From Dehalococcoidia bacterium (GTDB lineage: Bacteria > Chloroflexota > Dehalococcoidia > Dehalococcoidales > JAUWYK01), in contig JAUWYK010000058.1 in assembly GCA_030615865.1 (NCBI GenBank), positions 1 to 12,495 on the forward strand: a DNA stretch of 12,495 nt, in the 5' to 3' direction. Position 1 is the first letter of the stretch; each line of letters begins with the position of its first letter. Below are positions 1-7,379 of this stretch, one piece after another. The position numbers and the translations under genes are program-made. The notes beneath the pieces are model-generated. The model ran no database searches and was not told the origin of the DNA. It worked only from the letters and a program-made list of their open reading frames with translations.

Positions 1-1393
1 GATTGGGAGCAATTACGGCGGCAGCTATCTCGCCTAGCCTTTCATCGGGGAATCCAATTACGCCTACATCATAGACCTTGGGATGGCTCCGGATTGCATT
101 CTCCACTTCCACCGGGAAGATATTCTCCCCGCCGGTGATAATTACATCCTTCTTTCTATCCACAATGTAGATGAAACCCTCGCTATCCATTCTGGCCATA
201 TCGCCGGTATACAGCCAGCCGTTCTTGATAGTTTCCGCCGTTTTTTTCGGGTTTTTGTAATATCCCTTCATAACCCCGTTGCCCTTGACAATTAACTCAC
301 CAACCTCTCCCTGAGCCACATCCTCCCCCTTCTCATTCACGATGCGTGTCTTCCAGTTAAAGCCGGCTTTACCCGTAGCCTCCAATTTATGTTCATTCTC
401 TATGCGAAGGTCGACGCATCCCGGTCCGGTCGCCTCGCTCAGCCCGTAGCTGGTATCATACTGCATGTTAGGGAAGTATTCCTTCCAGCGTTTAATCAGG
501 CTGGGAGGTATAGGTTGTGCCCCCATATGCATAAGGCGCCAGCAGCTTAGGTCATAGTCTTCTTTCCTTAGCTCTCCTCTGTCCAGGGCGCTGAGGATGT
601 CCTGAGCCCATGGCACCAGCAGCCATACTATTGTCCCTCTCTCCTGATGGACAGCTTCAAAGATGGACTGGGGGCTTATTTCAGTTAGTATCGTAGCCCG
701 GCCGCCAATAATCAGGCTGCCAAACCAGTGCATCTTGGCACCGGTGTGATAGAGGGGAGGAATGATAATAAAGTTATCCTCATGCTTTTGGTAGTGGTGG
801 TAAGCCTCGGTGATGGCGGCGCATTCCATGTTTTTATGGGTCAGAAGTATCGGCTTTGGTTCCCCGGTGGTGCCTGAGGTAAAGTAGAGCCCACACTCAT
901 CCTCGTCATCTAGCTCCACGCCTACTGGTTGCGGGGAGGCTCCGCTGATTACATCTTCAAAGCTCTCCATAGCTTTGGGCGTATTCTGACCGACAAAGAT
1001 GTAGTCCTTTATCGTGGGCAGCTGGGAGCGAATAGCTTCTACCCTTTCGGCAAATTCTTCGCCCAAAATCATTGCCTTGGCTTCGGCTATATCAGCACAG
1101 TATTTAATGTCTCCGCTGGTGAACCTGAAGTTGAGTGGAACTGCCCATGCCCCGGTTCTGATGATGCCGAAATACGCCTCCAGCCAGTTTATGGAGTTCA
1201 TCACCAGGTGTATAACCTTATCGCCCTTGCTGACCCCTCTATCAATAAGAGCATTAGCTACTCTATTAGCCCTCTCATCAAAGACCTTCCAGGTGATTTC
1301 CTTTCTTATCTTCTGGCTCGGTTTCAGTTCAATAAGGGCGCTATCATCGGAGTACATTCTGGCATTTCTGGCTAGCATCTCGGCTATGGTCAT
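1..1393 (-). CDS. AMP-forming acyl-CoA synthetase (class I adenylate-forming enzyme), C-terminus outside window
   Basis: I read 464 codons on the minus strand from ATG at 1391-1393 with no stop before the window edge. The protein should activate a carboxylic acid, probably a fatty or aromatic acid, to acyl-AMP and then acyl-CoA in the cytoplasm. Visible motifs are the phosphate-binding loop TSGTTGEPK (residues 172-180), YGLSEATG (316-323), YTGD (395-398), and GFIYIVDRKKD followed by ITGGENIFPVEVE (about 406-431). These mark the end of the large domain and the hinge. The catalytic lysine of the small C-terminal domain lies beyond the window; the family is usually 500-560 aa. The residue after PK in the P-loop is Pro181 where Gly is usual. 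The start is supported by a GAGGTGA ribosome site about 10 nt upstream and a promoter at 1423-1451. It is transcribed away from the signalling operon and is probably unrelated to it. The family is certain; the substrate cannot be told. Confidence 0.93.
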   Translation of the reverse strand, partial: MTIAEMLARNARMYSDDSALIELKPSQKIRKEITWKVFDERANRVANALIDRGVSKGDKVIHLVMNSINWLEAYFGIIRTGAWAVPLNFRFTSGDIKYCADIAEAKAMILGEEFAERVEAIRSQLPTIKDYIFVGQNTPKAMESFEDVISGASPQPVGVELDDEDECGLYFTSGTTGEPKPILLTHKNMECAAITEAYHHYQKHEDNFIIIPPLYHTGAKMHWFGSLIIGGRATILTEISPQSIFEAVHQERGTIVWLLVPWAQDILSALDRGELRKEDYDLSCWRLMHMGAQPIPPSLIKRWKEYFPNMQYDTSYGLSEATGPGCVDLRIENEHKLEATGKAGFNWKTRIVNEKGEDVAQGEVGELIVKGNGVMKGYYKNPKKTAETIKNGWLYTGDMARMDSEGFIYIVDRKKDVIITGGENIFPVEVENAIRSHPKVYDVGVIGFPDERLGEIAAAVIAPN

Positions 1394-1422
1394 CTATCAC
1401 TTCACCTCACACTGATGGCGGT

Positions 1423-1451
1423 ATTATAGCTCTTTGTTGCTAGCAAGACAA
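1423..1451 (-). promoter_or_regulatory. Sigma-70-like promoter of the acyl-CoA synthetase gene
   Basis: On the minus strand there is TTGTCT (1446-1451, 4 of 6 match to TTGACA), a 17-nt spacer, and a perfect TATAAT (1423-1428). Transcription would begin near 1416, giving a leader of about 23 nt that contains the GAGGTGA ribosome site. The spacing and hexamers are what a housekeeping promoter should have. Confidence 0.65.
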
Positions 1452-1464
1452 TTGGGTCTGGGCG

Positions 1465-1488
1465 TTTAGTACGAAAGTACGAGCTAAA
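1465..1488. repeat. Small imperfect hairpin in the divergent intergenic region
   Basis: TTTAGTAC (1465-1472) is followed by a GAAA loop (1473-1476), then GTAC (1477-1480) and, after a 4-nt bulge, TAAA (1485-1488). It lies between the divergent acyl-CoA synthetase and HTH genes. It has no T-run, so it does not look like an intrinsic terminator. It could be a protein-binding site or chance. Confidence 0.25.
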
Positions 1489-1535
1489 ACATTACTAATG
1501 GGTGATTTACCAGTTAGCTAGCATGCATTAGAGTA

Positions 1536-1564
1536 CAAGTATACTTGAGAAGTATTACAAGTAT
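1536..1564 (+). promoter_or_regulatory. Perfect 12-bp palindrome with AAGTAT repeats; candidate operator and -10 of the signalling operon
   Basis: CAAGTATACTTG (1536-1547) is a perfect palindrome. Its centre contains TATACT (1540-1545), a near-consensus -10 hexamer. Two more AAGTAT copies follow in direct orientation (1550-1555 and 1559-1564). The centre is about 35 nt before the start codon of the first HTH gene. I see no convincing -35 box at the right distance, which fits an activator-dependent promoter. Binding by the adjacent HTH protein is a guess based on position only. Confidence 0.4.
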
Positions 1565-1576
1565 CGGGGGTTCGAT

Positions 1577-1813
1577 ATGCCGGTAACAGTAGGTGGTCAA
1601 ACCTATTATAGAACCGCTGAGGTCTGCCGAATGGTTGGTATAAGTAGGGCTACCCTCTTTCGTTGGCTTAAGGAAGGCATCTTCAGGGAAGCTGCGCACA
1701 GGGATAGGAGAGGGTGGAGGCTGTTTACTGAAGATGAAATAGATAAATTGAAGGCTGAGGCTAACCAGATAAATAAAGCTAGCAAATTGAGCATCATGAA
1801 AGGGTCAATCTAA
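1577..1813 (+). CDS. Small MerR/excisionase-type helix-turn-helix DNA-binding protein
   Basis: This 78-aa protein consists almost entirely of one MerR-like winged HTH domain. YRTAEVCRMVGISRATLFRWLKEG (about 11-34) is the helix-turn-helix, and HRDRRGWRLFTEDEIDKL (about 41-58) is the wing and following helix. There is no effector or dimerisation domain of the full-length MerR type, so it probably acts as a small transcription factor or architectural protein. A GGGGG purine run about 7-12 nt before ATG can serve as ribosome site. The kinase gene follows after 24 nt, so the two are very likely co-transcribed. A paralog (about 59% identical over 64 residues) heads the next operon at 9028. A palindrome just upstream suggests autoregulation, but this is inferred. 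An excisionase role is less likely because no integrase or phage gene is near. Confidence 0.85.
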   Translation: MPVTVGGQTYYRTAEVCRMVGISRATLFRWLKEGIFREAAHRDRRGWRLFTEDEIDKLKAEANQINKASKLSIMKGSI

Positions 1814-1837
1814 GCTGGTCTTCTCCTGAGGTGAGAT

Positions 1838-4800
1838 GTGACAATCGCTGATAAAACAAACAAGCAGCTTATTGAGGAACTGGAAGCCCTGCGTTTGCAT
1901 ACAGCGGAACTTGAAGAGGTAGAGACCGAGCGCAAGCGGGCAGATGAGGTGCCGGGGAGGTCCGAGAAAGACTACAGAAGGCTGTTTGAGCTTTCCCCAG
2001 TTGGCATAACATTGCTGGATATGAAAGGTGTGATTACGTATTGTAACTCTGCTGTTTACAATAAAAGTGGCTACTCTGAAAGTGATTACGTAGGCAAGCA
2101 CTTTTCAAAGTTAACACCAGCTCGAGTTAAAGACGTCCCCAAGTTTATACAGACATTCAATTCTATCTTAAGAGGGAAAATACCCAAACCGTTTGAGGTT
2201 CGTTATCAACGTAAGGACGGAACCAGCGGTTGGACCGAACTTCATGTTGATCTGCTGAAAATAGGCGGGAAGCGACGCATTCTAACAATTCAACACGACA
2301 TCACCGAGCGCAAGCAGTCGGAGGAAGCACTTCAAGCCGAGAAGAATAAGCTGCAATCATTAGTAGATGCCCTGGAATATGGGCTCACCATCCAGGATAA
2401 AGACTACAATATTATCTACCAGAACGAAATCACCAGAAGCTATTTCGGCGACCACGTGGGGGAGAAATGTTACCGGGTCTACGGAGACGGAAAAAAGGCA
2501 TGCGAGGACTGCCCGGTAGAAAAGGCGTTTAAGGACGGCAAGTCACACACCGGGGAGAGAAGGCGGGTAAGGCCTTCGGGTGAGGGTATCTTCTGGGAGA
2601 ATACGGCTAGTCCCATTAGAGACGCCAAGGGAAAGATTGTTGCCTGCCTTGAGATAACCAGGGATATCACCGAGCGCAAGCAGGCGGAGGAGGCACTGCA
2701 GCAGAGCAACAGAAGGTTTGGAGACATCGCCAAGAATGCTCTGGAGTGGATCTGGGAGGTAGACGCTAAGGGGAAATACACTTATACCAGTCCTGTTGTT
2801 GAGAAGATATTAGGATACAAACCTGAGGAGGTACTTGAAAAAAACTTTTATGACCTATTTCATCCCGATGACCGCGAAGAATTGAAGAAAGCAGCCTTTG
2901 AGGTATTCGCTAAAAAGCAGCCCTTCCGCCAATTCGTTAACCGCAACATACACAAAAATGGCGAAATAGTCTGGCTCTCGACAAGCGGGGTTCCCATACT
3001 TGATGAGGAAGGGAACCTTCTCGGATATAGAGGCGCAGACGTAGACATCACCGAGCGCACGCAGGTGGAAGAGACACTTCAAACCGAGAAGAATAAGCTG
3101 CAATCATTAATAGAAGCCATGGAAGATGGCCTCACCATACAAGATGCAGGCTATAACATTATTTTTCAGAATGAGCTGGTGAGGACACTTTTTGGGGACC
3201 GCTTGGGGGAGAAATGCTACCGAGTCTATGAAGGTAGAGAAAAGTTGTGCGATGGATGCCCGGTAGAAAAGGCATTTAAGGATGGTAAGTCACACTCCTC
3301 GGAGAGGAGGGTGGTATTGCCTTCGGGGGAGGTCACCTTCTGGGAGAATACGGCTAATCCCATTAGAGACGCCAAGGGAGAGATTGTTTCCTGCCTTGAG
3401 ATCAACAGGAATATCACCGAGCGCAAGCAGGCGGAGGAGGCGCTGAGAAGGACATCAGAAGACTTGCAGCTTGTCAGCATGATTAACAATGCAGCTAACC
3501 GGGGTTACAGTCTGCGGAGAATTCTTCAACTACTGACCCAGGGGACAAAGAAGATTTTCTCCTGTTACGAAGCAACGTTCTATAACTGCAGTGAAGACAA
3601 GAAATACCTGATAGTTCAGAAGCTCAACCTGCACCAGACAATGGTGTCCCGGATTGAGAAGTTAATCAGAATGAAGATCCCCCCCGTAAGAATTCGGTTG
3701 CAGGAGGACAGCTTATACTTGAAAGCGCTGCAGGCAGGTAAGCCACGGATCATCAACGATCCGGAGACCATCCAGAGGTTGATGGCAGAATGTACAGAAA
3801 ACAAATTACTGAAGAAGCTAGCCCCCCGTACTTACAGGTTTCTGAACATCCACTCAGTGATGCAAGCCCCTCTTATTTCGGAAGGTGAAGTTATTGGCCT
3901 GCTGGATGTTTCCAGGAAGCAACCCTTTACAGAGTTAGAACTGGAGCGATTTGCGACCATTGCCCAGCAGTTGCTCCTCATCATCAAGCGGAAGCGGGCG
4001 GAGGGGAAACTGCGGGAAAGCGAGGAGCGTTACCGCAATCTGTTTGAGAGCAGCCACGATATGATCCAGAGTGTGACGCCCGATGGTCACTTCATCTTCG
4101 TCAACCAAGCCTGGTTGGAGACGATGGGATATACTAAGGCAGAGCTACCGGAGCTTAACCTGTTCAAAATCATTCACCCCGATTCTCTTCCCCATTGCCG
4201 GGAAACGTTCTCCAAGGTTATGGCTGGAGAAGTGGTAACTAATATTCAGGCTACCTTTGTGGCTAAGGATGGTAGGTTGGTTCAGGTAGAAGGCAATGCG
4301 GCGGGGCGCTATGTCGGTGGTGAATTGTATGCCACTCAGGGCATCTTCCGAGATATCACCGAGCGCAAGCAGGCAGAGGAGAAAATCCAGCAGCAAAATG
4401 AATTCTTAAATAATATATTAAATTCTCTCACTCATCCCTTCTATGTTTTAGATGTCAAAGATTATACGATAAAGATGGCCAACCTAGCTGCGAAAATGGG
4501 CGATTTATCGGAAAACCAAACCTGTTATTCCCTTACCCATAAAAAGGACAAACCGTGCGGAAGCGCAGACCATGTTTGTCCGCTTGAAGAAGTGAAGAAA
4601 ACCAAAAAACCTATAGTTACAGAGCATGTTCATTACGATGAGGATGGTAATCCCAGAAACATTGAGGTTCACGGCTACCCCATTTTTGATACTAAAGGAA
4701 ATGTCGTCCAGATGATAGAGTATTGTCTGGACATCACTGAGCGCAAGCAGGTAGAAGATACGCTGGCCGATGAAGCGATCCGACGGCGTATCCTAATCGA

Positions 4801-6988
4801 GCAGTCCAGAGACGGGATAGTTGTCCTTGATGAGAACTCCAAAGTATATGAGGCAAACCAGCGATTTGCCGAGATGCTCGGATACTCCCCCGAGGAAGTC
4901 CGTGAGCTCCACACGTGGGACTGGGATACTCAGTGGACACGCGAGGAACTGCTCGAGATGGGACGGAATGTTAACGCGACCGGTCTCCGCTTGGAGACGT
5001 ATCACCGTCGCAAGGATGGCACGACCATTGACGTCGACATCAGCATCAACGGGGCCGTGTGCGCGGGTCAGAAGCTGATCTTCTGTGTATGCCGGGACAT
5101 CACCGAACGCAAGCGAGGAGAGAAGGCATTACTGGAGGCAGAGGAGAAATATAAAAATTTGGTGGAAACTACCGGCGATATTATATGGGAGGCGGGTGAA
5201 GAGGGGATGTTTACCTTCATGAGCCCCAGGATTAAAGATATCCTGGGCTATGAGGTGAATGAAGTAGTAGACAAGAGAAAGACGCTTGACTTTGTACCAA
5301 AAGGGGAAGCACGAAAATGGCTTACCCGTTTCAAAGAAATTAATGCTAAAAAGAAGCCCTTCTCTGGCTTTGAAATTACCCATATCCATAAAAATGGCAA
5401 TCCTGTCGTCTTTGAGATTAGCGGCACTCCCTTTTTTGATAATGTCGGAAATTTCAAGGGGTTTATCGGGATAAATAAGGACATCACCGAGCGCAAGCAG
5501 GCAGAGGAGGAGATTGAGCGTCAAAAAGCTTATTTCCAGCAACTCTTCGACAACTCTCCTGAAGGTATTGCTTTGCTGGATGATGCCCACAGGTTTGTTC
5601 AAGTCAACAAGGGGTTCGAGACGCTTTTTGGCTACCGAAGCAAGGAAATCAAAGGACGGTTTATTAATGAAATTATTGCCCCTGAAGACCGTGGTGATGA
5701 AGCGTCTGCCTTGTCTGGGGCGGCGCTAGGCAATCAAATTCGACGGAAGGAGACGGTGAGAAAACGCAAGGACGGCAGCTTGGTAGATGTTGATGTGATT
5801 GGCTACCCTATTCGGTTTGATAACCAAACAGTGGGGGTGTATGCCATCTACAGCGACATCACCGAGCGCAAGCAGGCAGAGCGGGCGCTGAGGGAGAGCC
5901 AGGAATTCAGCATCAGCCTGCTGGAAAATTCACCGAACCCGAAATTCGTTGTTAATCCGGACACTTCAGTAAAATATGTAAATCCGGCATTTGAAAAGCT
6001 AACCGGCTTCACTTTAGCCGAAATTACTGGCAGGGAAGCTCCCTACCCCTGGTGGCCAGAAGAACAATGGAGGGAGACGACTGCTTCCTTTAAGAATGCC
6101 ATGGTAACGGGCGGCAGAAGAAGCGAGCGGGCTTTCCGAAAGAAGAATGGGGAGCGTTTCTGGGTGGCGCTAAATTCGGCACCGGTGATGCACGAGGAAG
6201 AGGTAATCTATTTTATTGTAAGCTGGCTCGACATCACTGAGCGCAGGCGAATGGAGGAGGAGAGATTGGAATTGGAGCAGAAGGCTCATCTCGCCAGCCG
6301 GCTGGCTTCCGTGGGTGAGATGGCAGCCGGTATTGCCCATGAGATAAATAACCCCATGACCGCTGTTATCGGTTTTGCCCAGTTACTTATGGAGACCGAC
6401 CTTCCTGACGATGTTAAGGAAGATATAAGTGTTATACACAAGGAAGCCCAACGTGCTGCCGGTGTGGCAAGGAATCTCCTCACCTTCGCCCGAAAACATG
6501 CGCTAGCAAAACAGCTGACAAATATGAATAGCATTATAGAGGAAGTGCTGAAATTACGTGCCTACGAGCAAAGTGTAAGTAATATCCGGGTTAATACCCG
6601 GTTTGCCTCCGACCTGCCCGAAGTCATGGTTGACTATTCTCAGATGCAGCAGGTCTTTATCAACATCATCCTCAACGCTGAAGCCGCCATGCTCGAGGCA
6701 AATAATAGGGGCACACTGACGGTTACTACCCAAAGGGTCAATGACACTGTCAGGGCATCATTTACCGATAGCGGGCCGGGGGTTGCCAAGGAGAACTTGA
6801 ATCGGATATTTGACCCCTTCTTCACCACTAAGGAAGTGGGCGAGGGAACTGGTTTGGGGCTCAGCGTGTGTCACGGGATAGTAGCTGAACACGGTGGCAG
6901 GATATATGCCAGAAGTAGGTTGGGTGGCGGAGCCACCTTTGTCGTGGAATTACCTGTTAATGCTCATGCGAGCGGTGAAAGGAGCTAA
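1838..6988 (+). CDS. Giant cytoplasmic multi-PAS/GAF sensor histidine kinase
   Basis: This 1716-aa sensor kinase starts at GTG behind a GAGGTGA ribosome site; an in-phase ATG is absent because ATG at 1836 runs straight into TGA. After an N-terminal coiled coil (about 8-40) come ten PAS/PAC modules. Each ends in a DITER-type motif at residues 154, 276, 403, 525, 839, 965, 1087, 1215, 1340 and 1465. A GAF domain (about 540-716) sits between the fourth and fifth. The C-terminus has a HisKA domain with the phospho-acceptor His1501 in HEINNP and an ATPase domain with N-box Asn1613, DSGPG (from 1644), FDPFFTTK and GTGLGLS (from 1670). All catalytic motifs are intact. There are no membrane segments or signal peptide, so sensing is cytoplasmic. 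PAS2, PAS4 and PAS6 carry three-cysteine motifs. It should phosphorylate the receivers encoded downstream, the first of which starts directly after its stop codon. The length and ten PAS modules are extreme for the family. The ligands are unknown. Confidence 0.95.
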   Translation: MTIADKTNKQLIEELEALRLHTAELEEVETERKRADEVPGRSEKDYRRLFELSPVGITLLDMKGVITYCNSAVYNKSGYSESDYVGKHFSKLTPARVKDVPKFIQTFNSILRGKIPKPFEVRYQRKDGTSGWTELHVDLLKIGGKRRILTIQHDITERKQSEEALQAEKNKLQSLVDALEYGLTIQDKDYNIIYQNEITRSYFGDHVGEKCYRVYGDGKKACEDCPVEKAFKDGKSHTGERRRVRPSGEGIFWENTASPIRDAKGKIVACLEITRDITERKQAEEALQQSNRRFGDIAKNALEWIWEVDAKGKYTYTSPVVEKILGYKPEEVLEKNFYDLFHPDDREELKKAAFEVFAKKQPFRQFVNRNIHKNGEIVWLSTSGVPILDEEGNLLGYRGADVDITERTQVEETLQTEKNKLQSLIEAMEDGLTIQDAGYNIIFQNELVRTLFGDRLGEKCYRVYEGREKLCDGCPVEKAFKDGKSHSSERRVVLPSGEVTFWENTANPIRDAKGEIVSCLEINRNITERKQAEEALRRTSEDLQLVSMINNAANRGYSLRRILQLLTQGTKKIFSCYEATFYNCSEDKKYLIVQKLNLHQTMVSRIEKLIRMKIPPVRIRLQEDSLYLKALQAGKPRIINDPETIQRLMAECTENKLLKKLAPRTYRFLNIHSVMQAPLISEGEVIGLLDVSRKQPFTELELERFATIAQQLLLIIKRKRAEGKLRESEERYRNLFESSHDMIQSVTPDGHFIFVNQAWLETMGYTKAELPELNLFKIIHPDSLPHCRETFSKVMAGEVVTNIQATFVAKDGRLVQVEGNAAGRYVGGELYATQGIFRDITERKQAEEKIQQQNEFLNNILNSLTHPFYVLDVKDYTIKMANLAAKMGDLSENQTCYSLTHKKDKPCGSADHVCPLEEVKKTKKPIVTEHVHYDEDGNPRNIEVHGYPIFDTKGNVVQMIEYCLDITERKQVEDTLADEAIRRRILIEQSRDGIVVLDENSKVYEANQRFAEMLGYSPEEVRELHTWDWDTQWTREELLEMGRNVNATGLRLETYHRRKDGTTIDVDISINGAVCAGQKLIFCVCRDITERKRGEKALLEAEEKYKNLVETTGDIIWEAGEEGMFTFMSPRIKDILGYEVNEVVDKRKTLDFVPKGEARKWLTRFKEINAKKKPFSGFEITHIHKNGNPVVFEISGTPFFDNVGNFKGFIGINKDITERKQAEEEIERQKAYFQQLFDNSPEGIALLDDAHRFVQVNKGFETLFGYRSKEIKGRFINEIIAPEDRGDEASALSGAALGNQIRRKETVRKRKDGSLVDVDVIGYPIRFDNQTVGVYAIYSDITERKQAERALRESQEFSISLLENSPNPKFVVNPDTSVKYVNPAFEKLTGFTLAEITGREAPYPWWPEEQWRETTASFKNAMVTGGRRSERAFRKKNGERFWVALNSAPVMHEEEVIYFIVSWLDITERRRMEEERLELEQKAHLASRLASVGEMAAGIAHEINNPMTAVIGFAQLLMETDLPDDVKEDISVIHKEAQRAAGVARNLLTFARKHALAKQLTNMNSIIEEVLKLRAYEQSVSNIRVNTRFASDLPEVMVDYSQMQQVFINIILNAEAAMLEANNRGTLTVTTQRVNDTVRASFTDSGPGVAKENLNRIFDPFFTTKEVGEGTGLGLSVCHGIVAEHGGRIYARSRLGGGATFVVELPVNAHASGERS
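2328..2694 (+). repeat. Duplicated cysteine-PAS module inside the kinase gene, copy 1 (PAS2)
   Basis: This segment encodes PAS2 and matches 3075-3441 at a constant offset of 747 bp (249 codons), without visible indels. It encodes a three-cysteine motif, Cys211-x10-Cys222-x2-Cys225-Pro. The ends, such as the stretch around GAGAAGAATAAGCTGCAATC and the part just before the DITER linker, are almost identical in the two copies, while the middle has diverged. Confidence 0.85.
3075..3441 (+). repeat. Duplicated cysteine-PAS module inside the kinase gene, copy 2 (PAS4)
   Basis: This is the second copy of the module at 2328-2694. It keeps the three cysteines (Cys460, Cys471, Cys474), the CPVEKAFKDGKSH stretch and the FWENTA(S/N)PIRDAKG stretch. 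It ends at the linker that precedes the GAF domain. An unrelated PAS3 module separates the two copies, so the duplicated unit may have been PAS plus linker, or PAS2-PAS3 with later replacement. Confidence 0.85.
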
Positions 6989-7375
6989 ATGAAAAATTCT
7001 AAAGGCGGTAAAAAAATAATCCTGGTAGTTGAAGATGAGCCAGCCATCGCTCAGGTATGCCTGAGAACCCTCACTGGTGAAGGGTTTGACGTGGATATTG
7101 CTGTCAACGGGGCCATCGCTGAGGAAATGCTGGGTAAAAAAGATTATGACCTTTGCCTTATTGATATCAGAACGCCGATTATGAACGGCAAGGAGCTTTA
7201 TCAACATATAGAGGAAGAACACCCTGAGTTCTCCGATAGAGTTATTTTCACCACCGGAGACGTTTTGGATGAAAAGCTGGGGCATCTGCTTAAGGAAGCC
7301 GACAGGCCATATTTGCCCAAGCCGTTCACTCCCGACGAGTTGAAAGCCATAGTCAGACAGGTATTGAAAGGTTAA
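6989..7375 (+). CDS. Stand-alone receiver-domain response regulator
   Basis: This 128-aa protein is a single CheY-like receiver with no output domain. The acidic pocket is Glu15-Asp16-Glu17, the phospho-acceptor is Asp59 (LIDIRTP), the switch residues are Thr88/Thr89, and the conserved lysine is Lys111 in PKPF. ATG directly follows the kinase TAA with no spacer, and the ribosome site AAAGGAG lies inside the end of the kinase gene, so translation is probably coupled. It is the most obvious partner of the kinase, acting either as a phosphate shuttle or through protein contacts. A conserved receiver core is seen; the output is unknown. Confidence 0.93.
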   Translation: MKNSKGGKKIILVVEDEPAIAQVCLRTLTGEGFDVDIAVNGAIAEEMLGKKDYDLCLIDIRTPIMNGKELYQHIEEEHPEFSDRVIFTTGDVLDEKLGHLLKEADRPYLPKPFTPDELKAIVRQVLKG

Positions 7376-7379
7376 AGCC

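Larger units (their letters stand above)
2297..6253 (+). repeat. Ten dispersed DITERKQ linker repeats in the kinase gene
   Basis: The DNA at PAS module ends recurs at 2297, 2663, 3044, 3410, 4352, 4730, 5096, 5480, 5855 and 6230. Six copies share the exact 18-mer ATCACCGAGCGCAAGCAG. The other four differ by a few bases. The protein motif is common in PAS proteins, but identical codon choice in so many copies points to shared recent origin or gene conversion. Confidence 0.8.

Noticed and set aside
929..1415. Two long plus-strand ORFs (148 and 133 codons) opposite the acyl-CoA synthetase
   Set aside because: They lie antisense to a gene with all family motifs, overlap each other in different frames, and encode nothing recognisable.
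4821..5602. Overlapping ORFs in other frames within the PAS7 and PAS8 region, including a 157-codon minus-strand ORF
   Set aside because: They are shadows of the kinase frame, which is intact and carries conserved PAS motifs throughout.
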